Assembly (NCBI GenBank): GCA_016210745.1
Contig: JACQTO010000212.1
Coordinates: 1 to 46,048, forward strand
Origin: Betaproteobacteria bacterium
GTDB taxonomy: Bacteria > Pseudomonadota > Gammaproteobacteria > Burkholderiales > SG8-39
Reading direction: 5' to 3'
DNA: 46,048 nucleotides
This document shows positions 35,685-44,462 of this stretch, piece by piece. Below the pieces are notes generated by a model, which saw only the letters and a program-made list of their open reading frames with translations, was not told where the DNA came from and made no database searches. A program made the position numbers and the translations under genes. How positions within the stretch are numbered: position 1 is the stretch's first letter; every line of letters begins with the position of its first letter.

Positions 35685-36809
35685 ATGTCCTTCCGGCTTT
35701 TCCTGTCCCTGTTCTTGATTCCGGTTTCGATCGTCGCTAGGGCCGACATCACGCCGCCGCCGGTCGCCGCACGCGCTTGGCTGCTGATGGACTCCTCGAG
35801 CGGCCAGCTGATCGCCTCGCAAAATGAACACGAGCGCATCGAGCCCGCCTCGCTCACCAAGCTGATGACTGCATACCTCACGTTCGCTGCGCTGAAAGCG
35901 AAGACGCTCGCGTTGAACCAGAACGTGCCGGTGTCCGAGCGCGCCTTGCGCACCGGCGGCTCGCGCATGTTCATCGAGCCCAAGCGCCCGGTGACCGTCG
36001 AGGAACTGATTCAGGGCATGATCGTGCAATCGGGCAACGACGCATGCATCGCGCTAGCAGAAGCAATTGCGGGCTCGGAAGACCTTTTCGCGCAAATGAT
36101 GAACCGCGAGGCACAGCGCCTGGGAATGAAGAACACCCACTTCACCAACGCCTCGGGCCTGCCCGACCCCAAACACTATTCGAGCGCATACGACCTGGCG
36201 TTGGTGGCTTCGGCGATCATCCGCGACTTTCCCGATTACTATCGCTACTATTCGGTTCGCGAGTACCGCTACAACAACATCACCCAGCAGAACCGCAACC
36301 GGCTCCTCTGGCTCGATCCCAACGTCGACGGCGTCAAGACCGGCTACACCGAGAATGCCGGCTACTGCCTGATCGCCTCGGCCAAACGGACGCAACGGCG
36401 CCTGCTTTCGGTGGTCCTCGGGGCAGCCTCCGAGAGCGCACGCGCGCAGGAGGCGCAAAAACTGCTCAATTTCGGATTCCAGTTCTATGACAGCGTGCGT
36501 CTGTATGAGCACGGTCAGACCGTAAGCAACCTGCCGGTATGGAAAGGAGGACAATCGACGCTGAAGGCCGGGCTCGCCCGTGAACTCAGCGTGGCCGTGC
36601 CCAAAGGCATGGCCGAGAAAGTCAAAGCCGACCTGGTCAGCATGCAGCCGCTCGTCGCCCCCGTTTCTGCGGGCCAACGCGTCGGCACGGTCCGTGTCAT
36701 GCTGGAAAGCAAACTCATCGGCGAGTACCCCGCCATAGCGCTTGAAAACGTGGCAATTGCCGGATTCTTCGGTCGCGCCTGGGACACCATGCGACTGTGG
36801 TTCAAGTAA
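35685..36809 (+). CDS. dacC: D-alanyl-D-alanine carboxypeptidase (PBP5/6 family)
   Basis: A 374-residue low-molecular-mass PBP that trims the terminal D-Ala from stem peptides in the periplasm. Signal peptide SFRLFLSLFLIPVSIVARA, then the three active-site motifs Ser56-Leu-Thr-Lys59, Ser116-Gly-Asn118 and Lys218-Thr-Gly220 with normal spacing. The C-terminal beta domain of PBP5/6 type and an amphipathic membrane-anchor helix (GFFGRAWDTMRLWFK) complete it. Whether it corresponds to dacA or dacC is a naming choice. Directly followed by hairpin element copy 6. Confidence 0.95.
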   Translation: MSFRLFLSLFLIPVSIVARADITPPPVAARAWLLMDSSSGQLIASQNEHERIEPASLTKLMTAYLTFAALKAKTLALNQNVPVSERALRTGGSRMFIEPKRPVTVEELIQGMIVQSGNDACIALAEAIAGSEDLFAQMMNREAQRLGMKNTHFTNASGLPDPKHYSSAYDLALVASAIIRDFPDYYRYYSVREYRYNNITQQNRNRLLWLDPNVDGVKTGYTENAGYCLIASAKRTQRRLLSVVLGAASESARAQEAQKLLNFGFQFYDSVRLYEHGQTVSNLPVWKGGQSTLKAGLARELSVAVPKGMAEKVKADLVSMQPLVAPVSAGQRVGTVRVMLESKLIGEYPAIALENVAIAGFFGRAWDTMRLWFK

Positions 36810-36816
36810 CGCTGAA

Positions 36817-36970
36817 ACTTGCGCGGTTAACTGTTGACGGTTCCGGCGAAGAATTCAGTGTCGTAGAGGTCTCGTGTTTTCGCGCAGTTGCAACTTCGCA
36901 ACTGCGCGAAAACACGAGATTGATAAAGGCAAAATCAGCCTCATTGGTTCCGGATATGCCGGCTTAGGAG
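36817..36970 (-). repeat. Intergenic hairpin element, copy 6 (subfamily II)
   Basis: Reverse orientation: flank B ACTTGCGCGGTTAACTGTTG and ACGGTTCCGGCGAAG on the left, flank A GATTGATAAAGGCAAAATC and GCCGGCTTAGGAG on the right. Perfect 21-bp arms 36871-36891 and 36898-36918, 6-nt loop AACTTC; outer stem CTCGTGTTTT, inner CGCGCAGTTGC. It begins 8 nt after the dac stop. The terminal CTTAGGAG acts as an SD for dat. Confidence 0.95.
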
Positions 36971-36976
36971 AGCATC

Positions 36977-37849
36977 ATTACCGTATATCTCAACGGCGAG
37001 TTCCTGCCGATCGAACAGGCTAAGATCCCGGTGCTCGACCGCGCCTTCATGTTCGGCGACGGGATCTACGAAGTGATTCCTGTCTACTCGCGCCGAGCGT
37101 TTCGCCTGGCCGAGCACCTCGCCCGCCTGGAGGCGAGCCTGCGGGCGATCCGCATCGACAATCCCCATGACCCCTCGCAGTGGTCGAGCCTGATCGGCAA
37201 GGTCATCGAGCACAATCCCTGGCAGGATCAAAGCGTCTATCTGCAAGTGACACGCGGCGTTGCACCGCGCGAACACCAGTTTCCCCAAGGGCTCACGCCC
37301 ACCGTGTTCCTCATGGCCAACGCGCTGGTTACGCCCTCGAAAGATCAGATCGAGCGCGGTGGATCGGCCATCGTGTTGGCCGATTTCCGCTGGCTGCACT
37401 GCGAGGTAAAGTCAGTTTCGCTGTTGGGCAACTGCTGGCTGCGCACGCTGGCGGCCGACTGCGGCTGCACCGAAGCCATTCTGGTGCGCGACGGTTTTCT
37501 TACCGAGGCATCCTCGAGCAACGTATTCATCGTGAGGGACGGCGTCGTCATCACGCCGCCAAAATCGAACCTGATCCTGCCCGGCGTCACCTACGACGTG
37601 GTGCTGGAAATTCTGCGCGCGAACGCCATGGCGCACCAGGTTCGGCAGGTGAGCGAGACCGAGTTGCGCGCGGCCGACGAAATCTGGGTCACCTCGTCCT
37701 CGAAAGAAATATTTCCGATTACCACGCTCGATAGCAAGCCTGTCGGCCAAGGGGAAAACCTGGGCAAGCCCGGTCCCGTCTTTGCCCGCGCCTATGCGCA
37801 CTACCAGGTATTCAAGGCGACCGTCATGCGCTCAGCGGCTCATGTCTGA
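36977..37849 (+). CDS. dat: D-amino-acid transaminase with apparent ATT (or ATC) start
   Basis: A 290-residue class IV PLP aminotransferase making D-glutamate or related D-amino acids for peptidoglycan. The conserved N-terminus TVYLNGEFLPIEQAKIPVLDR is encoded from 36980 on but has no ATG/GTG/TTG in front; an in-frame TAG lies at 36965-36967. AGGAG (36966-36970) is properly spaced from ATT 36977 (or ATC 36974). Starting at GTG 37031 would delete 18 conserved residues. Further motifs: FGDGIYEVIPVYSRRAFRL, WLHCEVKSVSLLGN (PLP Lys), EAILVRDGFLTEASSSNVFI and WVTSSSKEIFPITTLD. It overlaps ybeD by 8 nt. Confidence 0.88.
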   Translation: MTVYLNGEFLPIEQAKIPVLDRAFMFGDGIYEVIPVYSRRAFRLAEHLARLEASLRAIRIDNPHDPSQWSSLIGKVIEHNPWQDQSVYLQVTRGVAPREHQFPQGLTPTVFLMANALVTPSKDQIERGGSAIVLADFRWLHCEVKSVSLLGNCWLRTLAADCGCTEAILVRDGFLTEASSSNVFIVRDGVVITPPKSNLILPGVTYDVVLEILRANAMAHQVRQVSETELRAADEIWVTSSSKEIFPITTLDSKPVGQGENLGKPGPVFARAYAHYQVFKATVMRSAAHV

Positions 37850-38108
37850 TGCATCGACCGCGCTCGCATTCCCCTGCGACTTCCCGATAAAGATCATGGG
37901 CAAGACGCAGGCAGGCTTCGCGCAGGCGATAGTCGAAGTGGTGCAGCGGCGTGCGCCCGGATTCGACGCCGCGACGCTGGAGATGCGCAGCAGCCGCGAA
38001 GGGCGCTACATTTCGCTTACCTGCACCGTGCACGTGACCTCGCGCCATCAGCTCGACGAGCTGTACCGCGAACTGTGCGACCATCCGATGGTCACAATGG
38101 TGCTGTAG
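37842..38108 (+). CDS. ybeD: DUF493 family protein (YbeD)
   Basis: An 88-residue small ACT-like alpha/beta protein of the YbeD family: FPCDFPIKIMGKTQAGFAQA, SSREGRYISLTCTVHVTSR and ELYRELCDHPMVTMVL are characteristic. It is commonly encoded just before lipB, as here, and is thought to influence lipoate synthesis or act as a small regulator; its biochemical role is unproven. It overlaps dat by 8 nt. Confidence 0.95.
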   Translation: MSDASTALAFPCDFPIKIMGKTQAGFAQAIVEVVQRRAPGFDAATLEMRSSREGRYISLTCTVHVTSRHQLDELYRELCDHPMVTMVL

Positions 38109-38126
38109 GTCGGGAATCGGGATTGG

Positions 38127-38279
38127 GTCACTTACAAGTTTACTGTTGATAAATTTGGCGAAGATTTGGTTTCTAAACTCGTCTCCCCTTTTCGTGCAGT
38201 TGCAAGCAACTGCACGAAAAGGGGAGATTGATAAACGGCAAAACCAGTTTTCTTGGTTCCGGCTCGTCCGGCTTAGGAC
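38127..38279 (-). repeat. Intergenic hairpin element, copy 7 (subfamily I, fullest copy)
   Basis: Reverse orientation, the most complete copy. Flank B is GTCACTTACAAGTTTACTG, TTGATAAATTTGGCGAAG and GGTTTCTAAACTCG; flank A is GATTGATAAACGGCAAAACC, TTGGTTCCGGCTCGTCCGG and CTTAGGA. Perfect 21-bp arms 38183-38203 and 38206-38226, gap AA. The stem is identical to copy 1 although the two copies are inverted and 37 kb apart. It begins 19 nt after the ybeD stop. Confidence 0.96.
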
Positions 38280-38410
38280 CGGGATTTAGGATTTGGGGGT
38301 AGGCGTTGGTGGCTGGATTAGACATGAAGGAGTTCCCTGTATCGGGGGAGGAGATCACCTCCTCGCCTCGGGGGAGTTCTCAATCCCCGATCCTAGATCC
38401 CAAATCCCCC
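38279..38410. repeat. G-rich array as inverted pair entering lipB
   Basis: GGGATTTAGGATTTGGGGG (38281-38299) is the near reverse complement of the stretch at 38381-38410 (CAATCCCCGATCCTAGATCC, then CAAATCCCC). A related short GGGAATCGGGATTGGG lies before copy 7 at 38112-38127. The right half lies in the lipB reading frame. Confidence 0.8.
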
Positions 38411-39022
38411 CCTATCATCCGCCGCCTCGGCGTTGTCCCGTACCGATCGGCCTATGAGGAAATGCGCCGATTCACCAGCACACGAACGCCCGCAACACCC
38501 GATGAACTCTGGATAGTGCAGCATCCGGCCGTCTACACCGTCGGCATCGCCGGCCGGCCCGAGCATTTCCCGAAAAGCACGTCGATTGCGCTCGAGCGCA
38601 TCGATCGCGGTGGACAGATCACCTATCACGGCCCAGGCCAGGTGCTGGTCTATACGCTCCTGGATATGACCCGGCAAGGTCTGAAGGTGCGCGAGCTGGT
38701 GCATCTGCTCGAACAGGCTGCGATCGATATGCTCGACCTCCATGGCATTCGCGCCGAGCGCCGGTCGGGCGCGCCCGGGGTCTACGTCGACGGCGCGAAA
38801 ATCGCTGCGCTCGGCTTGCGCGTGCGCGCCGGACGCTGCTATCACGGCATCGCGCTGAATGTCGACATGGATTTGGCGCCGTTTCTGGCTATCGATCCGT
38901 GCGGCTATCCGGGACTTCGAGTCACGCAGACCAGCGCGCTGGGCATCGCCGCAGACCCCGTCGAAATGGGAGAGGCGCTGGCCCAGGCCATCGCGCGCTT
39001 GTTGGGAGAACGCCATGGATAG
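38324..39022 (+). CDS. lipB: Octanoyl-ACP:protein octanoyltransferase
   Basis: A 232-residue LipB that transfers octanoate from ACP to lipoyl domains. Motifs: [36 protein letters not shown] with catalytic Lys159, [15 protein letters not shown], and Cys193 ([13 protein letters not shown]). Family similarity begins at [17 protein letters not shown], about residue 31. The first 30 residues from ATG 38324 have no counterpart, and [12 protein letters not shown] within them is encoded by the G-rich repeat. No start codon lies between the repeat and the conserved part, so the extension seems obligatory. TTG 38306 is an alternative start. It overlaps lipA by 8 nt. Confidence 0.92.
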   Translation: MKEFPVSGEEITSSPRGSSQSPILDPKSPPIIRRLGVVPYRSAYEEMRRFTSTRTPATPDELWIVQHPAVYTVGIAGRPEHFPKSTSIALERIDRGGQITYHGPGQVLVYTLLDMTRQGLKVRELVHLLEQAAIDMLDLHGIRAERRSGAPGVYVDGAKIAALGLRVRAGRCYHGIALNVDMDLAPFLAIDPCGYPGLRVTQTSALGIAADPVEMGEALAQAIARLLGERHG

Positions 39023-39959
39023 CAACGGCGACGAGCGCCAGAAAGGACGCAGCAAGACCGCGCGCATTCCGATCAAGATCGTGCCGCAGGCGCGCCTGCC
39101 CAAACCCGCCTGGATCCGCGTGCGCTCGGCCGCGAGCGGTTCGCGCTTTTACGACATCAAACGCATCCTGCGCGAAAACGAGCTGCACACGGTCTGCGAA
39201 GAAGCCTCCTGCCCCAACATCGCCGAGTGCTTCGGCAAGGGCACTGCGACTTTCATGATCCTCGGGGACCTGTGCACGCGGCGCTGCCCGTTCTGCGACG
39301 TCGCTCACGGCCGGCCCAAGCCCCCCGACGTGCACGAGCCGCTGCACTTGGCGAAGACCATCGCGGCGATGCGCCTTGCCTACGTCGTGATTACCAGCGT
39401 CGATCGCGACGATCTGCGCGACGGCGGCGCGCAGCATTTCGCCGATTGCATCCGCGCGGTGCGCGAGCATTCACCGCAGACGCGAATAGAAATCCTGGTG
39501 CCCGATTTTCGCGGCAGGCTGGCGCGCGCGATCGAGATCCTGTCGGCCGCGCCGCCGGACGTGATGAACCACAACCTGGAAACCGTGCCGCGACTGTACC
39601 GCCAAGCCCGGCCCGGGGCCGACTACGCGCATTCGCTTGCGCTGCTGCGCGAATTCAAGTCGCGCCAACCGGCAATTCCGACGAAGTCCGGGCTCATGCT
39701 GGGGTTGGGCGAGACCGATGAGGAGATCGTCCAGGTGATGCGCGACCTGCGCGCGCATCACGTGGACATGCTCACCATCGGCCAGTACCTGCAGCCGTCC
39801 GCGGATCACCTGCCGGTGACGCGCTACGTTCATCCGGACGCGTTTGCTGCGTTGGAGGAAGAAGCGAAGGCGCTCGGGTTCGCGCATGCCGCGGTCGGCC
39901 CGCTCGTGCGCTCCTCCTATCACGCCGACCAACAGGCGCATGCAGCCGGCGTCGCCTAA
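39015..39959 (+). CDS. lipA: Lipoyl synthase (radical SAM)
   Basis: A 314-residue radical-SAM enzyme inserting two sulfurs into protein-bound octanoate. Both Fe-S sites are complete: the auxiliary cluster Cys61, Cys66, Cys72 ([12 protein letters not shown]) and the radical-SAM cluster Cys87, Cys91, Cys94 (CTRRCPFC), plus the C-terminal RSSYHADQ with the conserved Ser. Typical [19 protein letters not shown] and [11 protein letters not shown] are present. The start overlaps the lipB stop by 8 nt, indicating coupling. Hairpin copy 8 starts 5 nt after the stop. Confidence 0.97.
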   Translation: MDSNGDERQKGRSKTARIPIKIVPQARLPKPAWIRVRSAASGSRFYDIKRILRENELHTVCEEASCPNIAECFGKGTATFMILGDLCTRRCPFCDVAHGRPKPPDVHEPLHLAKTIAAMRLAYVVITSVDRDDLRDGGAQHFADCIRAVREHSPQTRIEILVPDFRGRLARAIEILSAAPPDVMNHNLETVPRLYRQARPGADYAHSLALLREFKSRQPAIPTKSGLMLGLGETDEEIVQVMRDLRAHHVDMLTIGQYLQPSADHLPVTRYVHPDAFAALEEEAKALGFAHAAVGPLVRSSYHADQQAHAAGVA

Positions 39960-39963
39960 GTCG

Positions 39964-40089
39964 GGAAAGCCTGAACCGACTGCTCTTGCCCTTAATCGAT
40001 CTCCCTATCTTGTGCCGTTGCGATGCAACGGCACAAGATAGGGAGACCCAACGAAAGCCAGTTCTTGCCAACGGCGTCAACGGTCATCT
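39964..40089 (+). repeat. Intergenic hairpin element, copy 8 (subfamily III)
   Basis: Flank A is CTGAACCGACTGCTCTTGCC and CTTAATCGATC; flank B is GACCCAACGAAAGCCAG, TTCTTGCCAACGGCGTCAAC. Perfect 21-bp arms 40001-40021 and 40025-40045, loop GAT; outer stem CTCCCTATCT, inner TGTGCCGTTGC. It lies between the 3' end of lipA and the 3' end of the convergent gene at 40133. Confidence 0.93.
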
Positions 40090-40132
40090 GATAACCGGAT
40101 AGGTTCAAACCACACGCCGCATCGCGGCAGGA

Positions 40133-40804
40133 CTACCAGAACACTTCGGTGCCCGCTCCGCGGCGCGTGACCTCCCCCAGCGCGCGAAAGATGACGTCTG
40201 TGGCCTTGCGCAGACCCGACATCGACAGCAGCGTGTGGTCGGCGTAATCGCTCTGCTCGCTGCACGCGTTGCGCAGATCCACGATCGAAACGCCCGCTGC
40301 CAGCGCGCAACGAAAAATGCGCCAGTTGAATATCGTCAGTGCGGCTACTGCCGCGCGCTGGCGCACCGGTTCCCGGTAGCGCGGCGGCCACATAGTGCAG
40401 ATCACCCCGGGAAGACGCGTTGCCTGGCCTGCGCGGATCAGTGCCTCGACCTGATCCTCGAACTGGTCGGCGGCAAACGACAGGCGCGCCAAGCCTTCCT
40501 CGAACGAGGCCGGCTGCCCACCGAGCACGCCGCTCGCCTCGATGGCGCGATTGCCCTCGATGCTTATTACGACGTGCGTCGCATCATGCGGAATATCGGG
40601 CCGCAGCGATGTCCGGGCGACATCGCTCGCCGACAGGAGCGTCAGCTTCCATGGCTCGCTTCGCGAGGGCAGCAGCCTGCCTTCCAGCGCGCCCGATTGC
40701 TGTACGCGTGCAAGATCCCCGAGTCCATCGCCCAGCAGAACAACGTGGCGAATCGCGCTCGCGTCCTCGCCATCAATCGCTTCAAAATCGCCATTGGGTA
40801 TCAC
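40133..40804 (-). CDS. SGNH/GDSL hydrolase-like protein with degenerate active site
   Basis: A 223-residue protein that follows the single-domain SGNH hydrolase family along its length (HVVLLGDG, then DATHVVISIEGNRAIEASG, VICTMWPPRYREP, FNWRIFRCALAAGVSIVDLR, SEQSDYA). Catalytic positions are altered: the block I G-D-S is G-D-G (Gly27 for the nucleophilic Ser), the block III G-G-N-D is E-G-N-R (residues 83-86), and the C-terminal D-x-x-H motif is not evident. The long open frame without stops argues for a maintained protein, so a pseudoenzyme is likely. The start is uncertain, since about 19 residues precede the fold. Alone between hairpin copies 8 and 9. Confidence 0.75.
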   Translation of the reverse strand: MIPNGDFEAIDGEDASAIRHVVLLGDGLGDLARVQQSGALEGRLLPSRSEPWKLTLLSASDVARTSLRPDIPHDATHVVISIEGNRAIEASGVLGGQPASFEEGLARLSFAADQFEDQVEALIRAGQATRLPGVICTMWPPRYREPVRQRAAVAALTIFNWRIFRCALAAGVSIVDLRNACSEQSDYADHTLLSMSGLRKATDVIFRALGEVTRRGAGTEVFW

Positions 40805-40861
40805 GGCAGAAAGCCCTCCCCGTTGCCGATTGAATGCGTCGTACCAGTGGCGAGACCGAAC

Positions 40862-40985
40862 GAGCCGAAACCGGCGATGCTGCCCTTGCCTTTATTCGAT
40901 CTCACCATTTTGTGCAGTTGCAAGCAACTGCACAAAATGGTGAGACCTAATGAAAAAGCGGATTCTCGCCGTCAGCCGGTGATAA
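40862..40985 (+). repeat. Intergenic hairpin element, copy 9 (subfamily III)
   Basis: Flank A is GAGCCGAAACCGGCGATGC, CTTGCCTTTATTCGATC; flank B is GACCTAATGAAAAAGCGG, TTCTCGCCGTCAGCC. Perfect 21-bp arms 40901-40921 and 40924-40944, gap AA; outer stem CTCACCATTT, inner TGTGCAGTTGC. It ends about 12 nt beyond the polA stop (minus strand). Confidence 0.93.
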
Positions 40986-40996
40986 ATGATTAACGC

Positions 40997-43735
40997 TCAA
41001 TGCGCCTTCTCCCAATTGGGTCCCGATCCGACGTCGACTTCGAGCGCCACACGGAGCCTCGCCACACCGGCCATCAGCCGCGGCAGTTCGTCCTTGACCC
41101 GCGCCAATTCCGCCTGCGGCACTTCCAGCACCAGTTCGTCGTGCACCTGCATGATCAGGCGGGCACTGAGCGCCTCGCGGGCCAGCCAGTCGCTCACGGC
41201 GACGGTGGCGAGCTTGATGAGGTCGGCGGCAGTGCCCTGCATCGGCGCGTTGATCGCCGCGCGCTCCGCGCCGCTGCGGCGCGCCGGCACGCTGCTCTTG
41301 ATGTCGGGCAGCCACAGCCTGCGACCGAAAACCGTTTCGACGAACCCCTGCTCGCGCGCGCGCGTCCGCGTCTCGTCCATATAGCGCTTTACCCCTGGGT
41401 AGCGGGTGAAGTAACTGGCAATATACGCATCGGCGGTGGCACGCGCCAGGCCCAGCTGCTGCGCCAAACCGAAGGCGCTCATGCCGTAAATGAGTCCGAA
41501 GTTGATCACCTTGGCGTAGCGCCGCTCCTCCGGTGTCACCTCGTGGGCCGCACGACCGAAGATCTCGGCGGCGGTCGCGCGGTGAACGTCTTCCCCGCGC
41601 TCAAAGGCATCGAGCAGGCCCGGGTCCCCGGAGATGTGCGCCATGATCCGGAGCTCGACCTGTGAATAATCGGCAGAAACCAGCATGTGCCCGGGCGCCG
41701 CGATGAACGCCTCGCGGATGCGCCGGCCCTCGGCGGTGCGCACCGGGATGTTCTGCAGGTTGGGATCATTGGATGCCAGGCGTCCGGTGACCGCTGTCGA
41801 CTGGCCATAGGTGGTGTGCACGCGTCCGGTGCCGGCATTCACCATGCGCGGCAGCTTGTCGGTGTAGGTGGACTTGAGCTTGGATAGCGCGCGGTACTCG
41901 AGCAAGGTCCTGGGCAGGGGGTAGTCGAGCGCGAGACGCTCGAGCACGTCCTCGTCGGTCGAGGGCGCGCCACCCGCGGTTTTCTTGAGCACTGGCAGCT
42001 TGAGGCGTTCGAAAAAGATCTCGCCGATCTGCCGAGGTGAGTTGAGATTGAACGGCCCACCGGCCTCCAGGTGGGCGCGCGCTTCGAGCTCCATCATCTT
42101 CTGCCCGAATTCGCGGCTCATCGCCTCCAGTTGCGCGACGTCGATCAGGACTCCGGCGCGCTCCATGTGGAACAAGACCTCGCGCACCGGGATTTCGATG
42201 CTCCCATAAACAAGAGCGAGCTTCTCGTCAGCCTGAACCTTCGGATAAAGCGCCTGGTGCAGCTGCAGCGTTATGTCCGCGTCTTCGGCGGCGTACTCGG
42301 TGGCGCGTCCGATTTCCACCTGGTCGAAGGCGATGCGCTGCGAGCCCTTGCCGGTCACCTCGTCGTAGGTGATGGTCTTCACCCCGAGCCAGCGCTCCGC
42401 GAGCGAGTCCATGTCGTGGCGCGCGTTGCTCTCCAGCACGTAGGACTGGAGCATCGTGTCGTGCACGACCCCGCGCAGGCGCACGCCGTGATTGGCGAAC
42501 ACGTGCTGGTCGTATTTGAGGTTTTGCCCGAGTTTCGGGGCGCTCGCATCTTCCAGCCAGGGCTTCAAGATCGAGAGCGCCTCCGCAAGCGGAATTTGCA
42601 CGGGGGCGCCCGCGTAGCCATGCGCGAGCGGAACGTAGGCAGCCTCGCCCGGAGTGACGCAAAACGACAACCCCACCAATCGCGCCGCCATCGGTTCGAG
42701 ACTGGTCGTTTCGGTGTCCAGAGACACCAGCGCGCCCCCCTGGAATCGTGAGACCCACTGGCGCAAGGCGTCGGTTGTCAACACCGTCTCGTAACGGCGC
42801 GCCACACTCGCCGGCCTTACGCTATCGGGCCGAACCGCCGGCGTATCCTGTACCGCCACATCAGGCGGAGCGCCCGCCGGGGTGCCGCTTTGCACTTCCT
42901 TCAACCAGCTCTTCAGGTTGAAGCGGGAGAACAGCGCGACGAGCTTTGCTTCGTCACGCGGCTGCGGCGTGAGGTCCTCGGGCTTCAACGGCAGCGCGAC
43001 GTCGCATTTGACCGTGAGAAGTTCTTTCGCCTTGGGCAGCCACTCGAGCGCGGCCCGCAGATTCTCCCCGACCACGCCGCCGATTTCGCCCGCATGCGCG
43101 ATGACGCCATCGAGCGAGCCGTATTGCTGCAGCCATTTCACTGCGGTCTTGGGTCCCACCTTGGGCACACCGGGAACGTTGTCGACCGCGTCGCCCACCA
43201 GCGTCAGGTAGTCGAGAATACGCTCGGGCGGCACGCCGAACTTTTTTTCCACTCCGATCTGGTCCAGCCGCTCGTTGGACATCGTGTTGACCAGGGTAAT
43301 CGCCGGCGTCACCAACTGCGCCAGATCTTTGTCGCCGGTGGAGATGATGGTGCGGATCCCCTTGTGCTCGGCCTGGCGCGCGAGCGTTCCGATGACGTCG
43401 TCGGCCTCGACACCTTCGATCTGCAGCATCGGCCATCCGAGCGCGGCAATCGCTTCCAGCAGCGGCTCGATCTGGCACGAGAGCTCGTCGGGCATCGACG
43501 GGCGCTGTGCCTTGTACTGCGGGTATAGATCATCGCGAAAAGTCTTGCCCCGGGCATCGAACACGCAGGCGAGGTAGTCGGCCTTGTGGTCGGCCTGCAG
43601 CCGTCGTAGCATGTTGAGCACACCGTAGAGCGCGCCGGTGGGTTCACCCGCCGCAGTGCGCAGGTCCGGCAGCGCGTGAAAGGCGCGGTACAGATACGAA
43701 GATGCGTCCACCAGGAGCAGGGTTTTACCGGTCAT
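40997..43735 (-). CDS. polA: DNA polymerase I
   Basis: A 912-residue Pol I with all three domains: an N-terminal 5'-3' nuclease (LLLVDASSYLYRAFHALPDL, IEGVEADDVIGTLARQAEH, SVGDKDL-type STGDKDLAQLV), a 3'-5' exonuclease with its first acidic motif intact (VSLDTETTSLEPM), and the polymerase domain with motif A SADYSQVELRIMAHISGD, the O-helix region RYAKVINFGLIYGMSAFGLA and motif C MQVHDELVLEVP. The start MTGKTLLLVD at 43735 is chosen because family similarity begins there; the frame extends 43 codons upstream without similarity. The ATG overlaps the ATG of the divergent LOG-family gene (TCATGA). Confidence 0.96.
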   Translation of the reverse strand: MTGKTLLLVDASSYLYRAFHALPDLRTAAGEPTGALYGVLNMLRRLQADHKADYLACVFDARGKTFRDDLYPQYKAQRPSMPDELSCQIEPLLEAIAALGWPMLQIEGVEADDVIGTLARQAEHKGIRTIISTGDKDLAQLVTPAITLVNTMSNERLDQIGVEKKFGVPPERILDYLTLVGDAVDNVPGVPKVGPKTAVKWLQQYGSLDGVIAHAGEIGGVVGENLRAALEWLPKAKELLTVKCDVALPLKPEDLTPQPRDEAKLVALFSRFNLKSWLKEVQSGTPAGAPPDVAVQDTPAVRPDSVRPASVARRYETVLTTDALRQWVSRFQGGALVSLDTETTSLEPMAARLVGLSFCVTPGEAAYVPLAHGYAGAPVQIPLAEALSILKPWLEDASAPKLGQNLKYDQHVFANHGVRLRGVVHDTMLQSYVLESNARHDMDSLAERWLGVKTITYDEVTGKGSQRIAFDQVEIGRATEYAAEDADITLQLHQALYPKVQADEKLALVYGSIEIPVREVLFHMERAGVLIDVAQLEAMSREFGQKMMELEARAHLEAGGPFNLNSPRQIGEIFFERLKLPVLKKTAGGAPSTDEDVLERLALDYPLPRTLLEYRALSKLKSTYTDKLPRMVNAGTGRVHTTYGQSTAVTGRLASNDPNLQNIPVRTAEGRRIREAFIAAPGHMLVSADYSQVELRIMAHISGDPGLLDAFERGEDVHRATAAEIFGRAAHEVTPEERRYAKVINFGLIYGMSAFGLAQQLGLARATADAYIASYFTRYPGVKRYMDETRTRAREQGFVETVFGRRLWLPDIKSSVPARRSGAERAAINAPMQGTAADLIKLATVAVSDWLAREALSARLIMQVHDELVLEVPQAELARVKDELPRLMAGVARLRVALEVDVGSGPNWEKAH

Positions 43736-44462
43736 GAGAGAGAAAAAACTGGCGAGAACACTCGGCGGCTTGGGCGCCATCGCAAGCGAGTCCAGCGCGC
43801 GCGAAGCGTGGCACCTGATGGGCATTATGTCAGAATTCGTCGAGGCCACCGAGCGCCTGACCAACGTCGGCCCCGCCGTGAGTATTTTCGGCAGCGCACG
43901 AGTGCCGCAGGGGCATCCCTACTATGTGCTTGCCGAATCCATCGCCAAGCGGCTATCGGATGCCGGATTCACTGTCATCTCCGGCGGCGGCCCGGGCATC
44001 ATGGAGGCCTCGAACAAGGGCGCCCACTTCGGCAAGTCCCCGTCGGTAGGACTGAACATCGAGCTGCCGCGCGAGCAGCTGGGCAACACCTATCAGGACA
44101 TCAGTCTGTCGTTCCGCCATTTCTTCGCGCGCAAAGTGACTTTCGTGCGTTTTGCCTCCGCCTACGTCGTCATGCCCGGCGGTTTCGGCACGCTCGACGA
44201 GTTGACCGAGGCGCTGACGCTGGTGCAGACCGGCAAGTCGCGGCGCATGCCGCTGATCCTGGTGCACGAGCCCTTCTGGCGCGGATTGCTCGACTGGATT
44301 CGCGACAAGCTGGTTGCAGAGCAAATGATCAACCCGGAGGATATCAACCTGGTGCAGGTGCTGGACGATCCCCAGGACGTAGTCGAGGCGATTTTCAAGC
44401 ATTACGAGAAGCGCAGCTTTGGCCCGCTTCCGGCCGAGCGCGAAACCATGCTCAATTTATGA
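43734..44462 (+). CDS. LOG-family (TIGR00730) Rossmann-fold nucleotide hydrolase
   Basis: A 242-residue protein with GGGPGIMEASNKGA (84-97) and the catalytic PGGFGTLDE (148-156) of the lysine decarboxylase-like / LOG family, cytokinin-activating phosphoribohydrolases in plants and nucleotide 5'-monophosphate nucleosidases in some bacteria. SIFGSARVPQGHPYY and RHFFARKVTFVRFASAYVVM agree. No physiological role can be given. The N-terminal EAWHLMGIMSEFVEATERL segment is conserved in the group, which supports the ATG at 43734. A shorter start at 43818 remains possible because no SD is close to 43734. Confidence 0.92.
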   Translation: MREKKLARTLGGLGAIASESSAREAWHLMGIMSEFVEATERLTNVGPAVSIFGSARVPQGHPYYVLAESIAKRLSDAGFTVISGGGPGIMEASNKGAHFGKSPSVGLNIELPREQLGNTYQDISLSFRHFFARKVTFVRFASAYVVMPGGFGTLDELTEALTLVQTGKSRRMPLILVHEPFWRGLLDWIRDKLVAEQMINPEDINLVQVLDDPQDVVEAIFKHYEKRSFGPLPAERETMLNL

